Positions 56,716-64,000 of a DNA stretch of 64,000 nt are shown here, piece after piece. The notes below the pieces were generated by a model, which was given only the letters and a program-made list of their open reading frames with translations, had not been told where the DNA came from and did no database searches. This DNA is from Triticum aestivum. Its lineage: Eukaryota; Streptophyta; Magnoliopsida; Poales; Poaceae. Numbering within the stretch: position 1 is the stretch's first letter; the number at the start of each line of letters is the position of its first letter. The position numbers and the translations under genes are program-made. The DNA lies in contig NC_057808.1 in assembly GCF_018294505.1 (NCBI RefSeq), positions 355,186,696 to 355,250,695 of the forward strand. The letters are read 5' to 3'.

Positions 56716-59700
56716 TTACACGGTAATGATTCTAACACCCATGGAGTCTTGGTGCTGATCATGTTTTGCTCGTGAGAGAGGCTTAGTCAATGGGTCTGCA
56801 ACATTCAGATCCGTATGTATCTTGCACATCTCTATGTCTCCCTCCTTGACTTGATCGCGGATGGAATTGAAGCGTCTCTTGATGTGCTTGGTTCTCTTGT
56901 GAAATCTGGATTCCCTTGCCAAGGCAATTGCACCAGTATTGTCACAAAAGATTTTCATTGGACCCGATGCACTATGTATGACACCTAGATCGGATATGAA
57001 CTCCTTCATCCAGACTCCTTCATTTGCTGCTTCCGAAACAGCTATGTACTCCGCTTCACATATAGATCCCGCCATGACGCTTTGCTTAGAACTGCACCAA
57101 CTGACAGCTCCACCGTTCAATATAAATACGTATCCGGTTCCAGATCAGTGTCCAAGCTTGCATCGACGTAACCATTTACGACGAGCTCTTTGTCACCTCC
57201 ATAAACGAGAGACATATCCTTAGTCCTTTTCAGGTATTTCAGGATGTTCTTGACCGCTGTCCAGTGATCCACTCCTGGATTACTTTGGTACCTCCCTGCT
57301 AAGCTAATAGCAAGGCACACATCAGGTCTGGTACACAACATTGCACACATGATAGAGCCTATGGCTGAAGCATAGGGAACATCTTTAATTTTCTCTCTAT
57401 CTTCTGCAGTGGTCGGGCATTGAGTCTGACTCAACTTCACACCTTGTAACACAGGCAAGAACCCTTTCTTTGCTTGATCCATTTTGAACTTCTTCAAAAC
57501 GTTATCAAGGTATGTGCTTTGTGAAAGTCCAATTAAGCGTCTTGATCTATCTCTATAGATCTTGATGCCCAATATATAAGCAGCTTCACCGAGGTCTTTC
57601 ATTGAAAAACTCTTATTCAAGTATCCTTTTATGCTATCCAGGAATTCTATATCATTTCCAATCAGCAATATGTCATCCACATATAATATTAGAAATGCTA
57701 CGGAGGTCCCACTCACTTTCTTGTAAATACAGGCTTCTCCAAAAGTCTGTATAAAACCATATGCTTTGATCACACTATCAAAATGTTTATTCCAAGTCCG
57801 AGATGCTTGCAGCAGTCCATAGATGGATCGCTGGAGCTTGCACACTTTGTAAGCATCCTTTGGATCGATAAAACCTTCAGGTTGGATCATATACAACTCT
57901 TCTTCCAGAAGTCCATTCAGGAATGCAGTCTTTACATCCATTTGCCAAATTTCATAATCATAAAATGCGGCAATTGCTAACATGATTCGGACGGACTTAA
58001 GCATCGCTACAGGTGCGAAAGTCTCATCGTAGTCAAGTCCTTGAACTTGCCGAAAACCTTTCGCAAAGAGTTGAGCTTTGTAGACAGTAACATTACCGTC
58101 AGCGTCAGTCTTCTTGAAGATCCATTTATTCTCGATGGCTTGCCGATCATCGGGCAAGTCAACCAAAGTCCACACTTTGTTCTCATACATGGATCCCATC
58201 TCAGATTTCATGACCTCAAGCCATTTTGCGGAATCTGGGCTCATCATCGCTTCCTCATAGTTAAGTAACATGACCTCTAGAACAGGATTACCGTACCACT
58301 CTGGTGCGGATCTTACTCTGGTTGACCTACGAGGTTCCGTAGTAACTTGATCTGAAGTTACATGATCATCATCATTAGCTTCCTCACTAATTGGTGTAGG
58401 AGTCACAAGAACAGTTTTCTGTGATGAAGTACTTTCCAATAAGGGAGCAGGTACAGTTACCTCATCAAGTTCTACTTTCCTCCCACTCACTTCTTTCGAG
58501 AGAAACTCCTTCTCTAGAAAGGATCCATTCTTAGCAACGAATGTCTTGCCTTCGGGTCTGTGATAGAAGGTGTACCGAACAGTCTCCTTTGGGTATCCTA
58601 TGAAGACACATTTCTCCGATTTGGGTTCGAGCTTATCAGGTTGAAGCTTTTTCACATAAGCATCACAGCCCCAAACTTTAAGAAACGACAACTTTGTCTT
58701 CTTGCCAAACCATAGTTCATAAGGCGTCGTCTCAACAGATTTAGATGGTGCCCTATTTAACGTGAATGCAGCCGTCTCTAAAGCCTAACCCCAAAATGAT
58801 AGCGGTAAATCAGTAAGAGACATCATAGATCGCACCATATCTAGTAAAGTACGATTACGACGTTCGGACACACCATTACACTGTGGTGTTCCGGGTGGCA
58901 TGAGTTGCGAAACTATTCCGCATTGTTTCAAATGAAGGCCAAACTCGTAACTGAAATATTCTCCTCCACAATCAGATCGTAGAAACTTTATTTTCTTGTT
59001 ACGATGATTTTCCACTTCACTCTGAAATTCTTTGAACTTTTCAAATGTTTCATACTTATGTTTCATCAAGTAGATATACCCATATCTGCTCAAATCATCT
59101 ATGAAGGTGAGAAAATAACAATACCCGCCGCGAGCCTCAACATTCATCGGACCACATACATCAGTATGTATGATTTCCAACAAATCTGTTGCCCGCTCCA
59201 TTGTTCCGGAGAACGGCGTTTTAGTCATCTTGCCCATGAGGCATGGTTCGCAAGTACCAAGTGATTCCAAAAGTCCATCAGAATGGAGTTTCTTCATGCG
59301 CTTTACACCAATATGACCTAAACGGCAGTGCCACAAACAAGTTGCACTATCATTATCGGCTCTGCATCTTTTGGCTTCAATATTATGAATATGTGTATCA
59401 CTAATATCGATATTCAAAAAGAATAGACCACTCTTCAAGGGTGCATGACCATAAAAGATATTACTCATATAAATAGAACAACCATTATTCTCTGATTTAA
59501 ATGAATAACTGTCTCGCATCAAACAAGATCTAGATATAATGTTCATGCTTAACGCTGGCACCAAATAACAATTATTCAGGTCTAAAACTAATCCCGAAGG
59601 TAGATGTAGAGGTAGTGTGCCGACCGCGATCACATCGACTTTGGAACCATTTCCCACGCGCATCGTCACCTCGTCTTTAGCCAATCTTCACTTAATCCGT

Positions 59701-60645
59701 AGTTCTTGTTTCGAGTTGCAAATATTAGCAACAGAACCAGTATCAAATACCCAGGCACTACTGCGAGCATTAGTAAGGTACACATCAATAACATGTATAT
59801 CACATATACCTTTGTTCACCTTGCCATCCTTCTTATCCGCCAAATACTTGGGGTAGTTCCGCTTCCACTGACCAGTCCCTTTGAAGTAGAAGCACTCAGT
59901 CTCAAGCTTAGGTCCAGACTTGGGCTTATTCACTTGAGCAGCAACTTGCTTGCCGTTCTTCTTGAAGTTCCCCTTCTTCCCTTTACCCTTTTTTTAAACT
60001 GGTGGTCTTGTTGACCATCAACACTTGATGCTCCTTCTTGATTTCTACCTCCGCAGCCTTTAGCATCGCGAAGAGCTCGGGAATTGTCTTATCCATCCCT
60101 TGCATATCATAGTTCATCACAAAGCTCTTGTAGCTTGGTGGCAGTGATTGAAGAATTCTGTCGATGACACTATCATCCGGAAGATTAACTCCCAGTTGAA
60201 TCAAGTGATTGTTATACCCAGACATTTTGAGTATATGCCCACTAACAGAACTATTCTCCTCCATCTTGCAGCTGTAGAACTTATTGGAGACTTCATATCT
60301 CTTAATCCGGGCATTTGCTTCAAATATGAACTTCAACTCCTGGAACATCTCATATGCTCCATGACGATCAAAACATCATTGAAGTCCCGGTTCTAAGCCG
60401 TAAAGCATGGCACACTAAACTATCGAGTAGTCATCAGCTTTGCTCTGCTAGTCGTTCATAACATCTGGCGTTGCTCCTGCAGCGGGTTTGGCACATAGCG
60501 GTTCTTCTAGGACGTAATTCTTCTATGAAGCAATGAGGATAATCCTCAAGTTACGGACCCACTCCGTGTAATTGCTACCATCATCTTTCAACTTTGCTTT
60601 CTCAAGGAACGCATTAAAATTCAATGGAACAACAGCACGGGCCAT
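56716..60645 (-). pseudogene. Angela-type gag-pol with several breaks
   Basis: The gag ATG is at 60645 (MARAVVPLNFNAFLEK). A gag core segment at 60348-59983 includes MSGYNNHLIQLGV. The zinc knuckle near 59895 is degenerate (CFYFKGTGQW lacks the second cysteine). Protease WVFDTGSVANIC is near 59745, the integrase zinc region (HCRLGHIGVKRM ... CEPCLMGK) near 59300, and the core (HTDVCGP, SDCGGEYF) near 59170-58960. RT spans 58250-57300 (WQMDVKTAFLNG, LILYVDDILLIGND near 57680) and RNase H 57120-56716 (GGAVSWCSSKQ, SEAEYIA-like, ADPLTKPL). Breaks: stops and shifts in gag (60640-60350 and near 59985), a single TAG at 58785 within integrase, and a frameshift near 57135 before RNase H. RT itself is open. 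Confidence 0.93.
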
Positions 60646-60684
60646 CTATATACAACAACATAGACATGCAAAATACTATCAGGT

Positions 60685-61562
60685 TGTCGGATCACGGGTT
60701 CCGACAAAACCCTCAAGGTTCAAACACTGGGTGCGCGCAAAGATCTCTCCTCTCCCAAGCTCTCGCACTCCACGATCTAGCGGACTAACTCGCCGAACCC
60801 AGAGAACACAAAGACACAAGATTTATACTGGTTCGGGCCACCGATGTGGTATAATACCCTACTCCAGTGTGTGTGGTGGATTGCCTCTTGGGCTGGGGAT
60901 GAACAGTACAAGGGGAAGAACAGCCTCCTGAGGCGAGGTCTTCTTGTGCTGGTGAGCTGGAGAAGGGTTCGTCCCCCTCATCTGTGGTGGCTAGTCCTAT
61001 ATATAGGGGCCCGAGTCCTCTTCCCAAATATTGAGTAGGAAGGGATCCCACAATGGCCAATTTTGAAGGGGAACAACTAGTACAGCTTATCCTGACAAAA
61101 GCGGTCTTCGCCTGCCAAAGGCTCTGGTGGTGACGCCGTCTTGGGCTCCACAGTGACCTCCGTCCTGCCGTCCTGCTGGTCTTGGTCTCGTTGCACCGAT
61201 ATGGAAACCTGATCTTGATGCCTCGGGACTCCGCGCCTGCGCTTGCCCCTTTAGCACCAAAGAGGGAACAAGGACACTGCGCGCGCGGGCGCCTGCCTGA
61301 TGCCCGCCTGGTTGCGGTCGTCATTGCTTGCATCGTTGGAACCTCGCGAGGTTCGCCCTGCCTTGATCTCTCCGCTCCTCGCGAGCCAGCCTGGTGAGGC
61401 CGCTCCTGAGGAAGCCTTGTGTCGTCCGTCGCGAGGCTTGGCCCCCTTGCGAGGGTCTTGAGTGCTTGCTGGCGAAGACTGGCTGTCCGGGCCCGCTGGT
61501 GGAGCCACACCGTGGGCCGTAGGCAGGCAAGTCTGGGGACCCCTTTTCCTAGAACGCCGACA
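60685..61562 (-). repeat. 3' LTR of the second Tat-lineage element
   Basis: 878 bp, starting TGTCGGATCACGGG and ending AACGCCGACA as read on +. It contains 'tatatatagggg' near 60991; on - this reads cccctatatata, a likely TATA region of the LTR promoter. Confidence 0.88.
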
Positions 61563-61805
61563 GTAGCCCCCGGGCCCAAGGCGCGCTCGGGCTTGGCTTC
61601 GAGGCGAAGCCAAATGGCAAGTGCGGAGCACCGCGGGCCCCAACAGCTTGCGGCCTTGGTTGACGCATGGCGATTGATTGGACGTGGGCGTCTCTGCTTA
61701 CCCACGCTGCCTCGGCAACTGCCCGACTTGATGAGTCCCTGTTGCATGCAAAAAAATATCATCATTACATGTGAACGTGGGGGTCGCCGGTTGGCCTTCC
61801 CTCGC

Positions 61806-61812
61806 TATAAAT
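61806..61812 (+). promoter_or_regulatory. TATA box (tataaat) for the antisense ORF
   Basis: It lies 91 bp before the ATG at 61897, on the strand opposite to the retrotransposon, and is followed by a C/T-rich leader. It mirrors the TATA box at 49228 of the other Tat-lineage element. Confidence 0.55.
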
Positions 61813-61896
61813 GAGGAGGGGGCGGAGCCCCCGTCGCTCATCCCTTCCTGCTCTGCTCCCTTCTTCTTCCTTGCTCCATTGCCAGTAGCGACATTC

Positions 61897-62705
61897 ATGG
61901 CGCCTGCGAAGAGGTTCTCGGCCGCGGAGAAGGGGAAGGCTCGCCGAGAGGAGCCCGGCTCTCCGGCGCACAAGCGTGGACGCGGCCGTCCTCGTAAGCA
62001 CACCGCAACCCCCGCCGTGGCCCACCGCGGCTGCGGCGTGCCGCTTCGCGTGGTGGGGGTCGCCCTGGTTGTGGCAGCCCTGTTGGTGAAGGAAGATGTG
62101 CCATGGTCGCGCGGCCTCCCTGGCCGCGCTTCCACTCGGCGGAGGTGCTGCCGGAGTTCGTCGTGTGGTCGGAGAACCCGACCGTCAACTGGCTTCAGCT
62201 CCCGCGCTTCTTTGCCGACGAGCTGCCGGCCATCAGTCCAGGCGGGCTCTGGCTACAGGCAGACGGCTGCTGGAGCAGGGCTTCCTGGGTCGCGGTTGAG
62301 GTCTCCGTCGCGGGCAACATAGCCCTGGCTCGCGGCTGGCAGACGTTTGCCCGCGCGCGAGGCCTGGGCAGGCGGTGCACCCTCTACTTCAAGTATGACG
62401 GCGACGCGACCGTCTTCGTGAGGGTGTTTGGGGAATGTGGTCGCCGCGACGGGTGCTGCCCCGAGGACAACGACGGCGATGAGGTGCTCGGCCTTGGCGA
62501 CGGCCGTGACGAAGGTGAGGGCGAGCTCGCCCTTGGTGCTCGTCGCAGTTCGTCCAGCTACGGCGGCTCTTCCTCCGGTGACGGCTCTAGCAGCGGCGGC
62601 TACGACCAGCCTCCTCACCGGCGCGCCCGCCTTGAGGGTGGTAGCGGGTCGTCTCATCGCCGCGCCTCGGTGAAGCGCGAGGAGGGGTCTGGCAGAGCCC
62701 GGTAA
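61897..62705 (+). CDS. antisense ORF with AT-hook and B3-like DNA-binding domain (frame change or intron between them)
   Basis: The first segment starts MAPAKRFSAAEKGK and contains KRGRGRPRKH, an AT-hook core (GRP flanked by basic residues), at about residues 27-36. The second segment, in another frame open from 61998 to the stop at 62703-62705, has a B3-like domain of about 100 residues: LQLPRFFADELP, W-x-V-x-V in the middle, then ARGWQTFARARGL and LYFKYDGDATVFVRVF. This matches the B3 pattern (L-x-x-P-x-x-F ... GW-x-x-F-x-x-x-x-x-L ... F-x-Y-x-G-D-x-x-F-x-V). An acidic stretch and a serine/glycine-rich tail (SSSSYGGSSSGDGSSSGG) follow. A GTAAGC at 61994 within the AT-hook could be a splice donor, with possible acceptor near 62091; otherwise it is a frameshift. 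It would be a nuclear DNA-binding protein. Retrotransposon cargo of this kind is not one I know. Confidence 0.75.
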
Positions 62706-63538
62706 AGCGCCATGGGCCCTTCCTCGTGAGCTACTGCGGGTGCAAGCGTCGCTTTTGTTTCGTCCTTCCTTTCCTTCCTGCACTGAGAGAGAGACAAGTA
62801 TGGAGCCCCGTGGGGGTGTGCAACAGACTGTGATTTCCCAGTTGTTATGCTATGCTTATTGTTCCTGAGTTGTGTCGCAATATCAGTGTTTTATGTAGGC
62901 ATGTAGGAACAACTTAGCTTAACGCGCTTGAAGTAGTAGCTGCGTGCCTCATGAGGCTTCCGTGGCTCGGGAGGAGTCCGGGGACTGCAAAAATTCGTTA
63001 GAAAATTCTTATTTGCCGAGCCCTGGTTGTAGGTGCAGCCGACCGCAGCCTAGCGCTACGCATCACGGTACCCGAGGGGTACAGATTTGAGAGAGGTGCA
63101 CCAGTTTACGAGCTCGAGTGAGGGTGCCTCGCGAAGAACAGGAAAAACGCTCACGGGGGCACCCGTCCAGCCCCCTCGCGAGGCATGCGAGGGAGAGTAC
63201 GGGCCAAAACGAGGAACCAAGGACGGAAAAAGGAAGCTCAAGGCAATAGAGTCAGATCGGCAAACAACGGCAGAGGGCAAATTTCAAATTAAAGAAGAGC
63301 AAGCCAACCACAGAAAGCAAATGAAAAGCCGCGTCCGGCACCTAGTCTAGTCTTCTTGTCTTCTCACCAGCGCGGAGCTAAGTGCTGCCACTAGGACGTG
63401 GGACGCAGCCCCAGAGGCCCGAGGGCGGCTCTCCCGAGACTCCGAGGCGTGTACAACCCCACTCATTATTACGTGAGAGTGTCACGAGCGGAGACCTTCA
63501 CAGGCACCGGGCCTTCTTCACAGGCACTGGGCCTTTCT
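62706..63538. other. internal spacer of the Tat-lineage element between antisense ORF and pol end
   Basis: No supported gene; a GC-rich frame on + at 63087-63350 and on - at 63280-63056 lacks recognisable motifs. The first 250 bp after the antisense ORF could be its 3' UTR. Confidence 0.5.
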
Positions 63539-64000
63539 TCATGGGTAGAACTTCCGGAGGTGCTGGATGTTCCAGGCGTTCTGGATGGGGATCCCGTCCT
63601 GCGTCTCCAGACGCGCGGCGCCAGGCCTAGAGACATGGGCGACCCGAAACGGGCCCTCCCACATTTTCGAGAGCTTGTGTAGCCCTTCCCTGGAGAGCAC
63701 CCGCCTCAGGACAAGATCACCCACCTCGAGCATCCTGGAGCGGACGCTGTGGCAGTGGTACCGCCGCAGCACCTACTGGTACCTCGTAGCTCGGAGCGAG
63801 GCTTCACGGCGGCGTTCCTCCCCCAGCACGAGATCCGTCCCCCGCATGGCGTCCTGCTGCGTTTCATCGAACGCCAGGACCCGCGCAGAGCAATGCCTGA
63901 CCTTGTGTGGGAGAACCGCTTCTGCTCCGTAGACGAGGAAGAACGGTGTCTCGCCTGTAGGCTTGGTGGCGGTGGTGCGGATGGACCACAGCATGGACTG
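63539..64000 (-). pseudogene. Tat-lineage integrase C-terminal part, with one in-frame stop
   Basis: Read on -: MLWSIRTTATKPTGETPFFLVYGAEAVLP at 63994-63905 is the conserved end of the integrase core (W-x-x-R-T-T ... TGETPF ... YG-x-EAVLP), and the GPF-type tail is near 63650 (LVLRRVLSREGLHKL, MWEGPFRV). The gene ends at AWNIQHLRKFYP and stop 63539-63541. A TAG lies at about 63773 where other Tat elements have a sense codon. The rest of pol runs off the window. Confidence 0.9.

Larger units (their letters stand above)
54945..60684 (-). mobile_element. Angela/BARE/WIS-type Ty1/copia retrotransposon (5' LTR outside the window)
   Basis: On - the order is gag, protease, integrase, RT, RNase H, polypurine tract, 3' LTR. 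LTR phrases such as 'gaaatatgccctagaggcaa' and 'gaacgtagtaatttca' are well known from this Triticeae group. It inserted into the LINE at 53615-54944 and was itself split at 60685 by a Tat-lineage element, so its primer site and 5' LTR lie beyond 64000. Confidence 0.92.
60685..64000 (-). mobile_element. Tat-lineage Ty3/gypsy element with antisense AT-hook/B3-like ORF (continues past the window)
   Basis: The left (3') LTR is 60685-61562 with TGTCGG...CCGACA ends. A G/C-rich polypurine tract (61563-61577, gggcccgggggctac on -) follows, and the C-terminal part of integrase occupies 63539-64000 on -. Between them lies a roughly 2-kb spacer holding an ORF on +. It inserted into the leader of the Angela-type element. 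The 5 bp before the LTR are CAGGT; the partner copy is outside the window. Confidence 0.88.

Noticed and set aside
60785..61765. 326-codon frame on - across the second Tat-element LTR
   Set aside because: It lies in the LTR and across the polypurine tract, with no recognisable domain.
1..64000. tRNA, rRNA or other structured RNA genes
   Set aside because: None recognised by eye; the only tRNA-like signal is the 13-base primer site at 14437-14449.

Overview
The window is a stretch of large-genome grass DNA, almost certainly from the wheat/barley tribe (Triticeae). The evidence is nested LTR retrotransposons of types familiar in that tribe (an Athila-lineage element, a chromodomain-bearing Tekay-lineage element, two Tat-lineage elements, and an Angela/BARE/WIS-type copia), a Stowaway MITE, a CACTA element and a very large Mutator-like element (MULE). 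Only one host gene is convincing. Nearly all other coding sequence belongs to mobile elements and most of it is broken. Two assembly gaps (N runs) lie at 21504-21935 and 47527-47851.

Layout. 1-20850: an Athila-lineage Ty3/gypsy element on + (5' part outside the window, 3' LTR 19332-20850), split by a younger Tekay-lineage element on - (4924-18089) with 3.7-kb LTRs, a tRNA-Met primer site, gag-pol, and an intact extra ORF upstream of gag. 21121-22736: a CACTA-type element with an 80-bp-arm hairpin. 23073-25080: a decayed copia pol interrupted by a Helitron-like insert. 27518-28803: a two-exon class B heat-shock transcription factor (HsfB4 type). 30103-45564: a roughly 15.5-kb MULE with two convergent genes, a FAR1/Jittery-type transposase (+) and a Ulp1-like cysteine protease gene (-), plus dozens of TTGCCATG-type repeats. 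45737-47341: a Stowaway MITE split by a 1.34-kb retroposed insert with a 13-bp target duplication. 47852-51498: an internally deleted Tat-lineage element (-) with an antisense ORF of the plant 'putative gypsy type transposon' family (PF04195). 51517-54944: two LINE fragments in opposite orientation. 54945-60684: an Angela-type copia element (-). 60685-64000: a second Tat-lineage element (-) whose antisense strand carries an ORF with an AT-hook and a B3-like DNA-binding domain.

How the parts relate. The order of nesting can be read directly: Tekay into Athila; Helitron-like insert into copia; retroposon into MITE; Angela copia into LINE; Tat element into Angela copia. The most interesting systems are the MULE that pairs a FAR1-type transposase with a Ulp1 protease, and the two Tat elements. 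These share one architecture (3' LTR, polypurine tract, spacer, TATA box, antisense ORF) but carry different cargo, one PF04195-type and one AT-hook/B3-like. Frame breaks were read by eye from the sequence; no alignment or database search was run.
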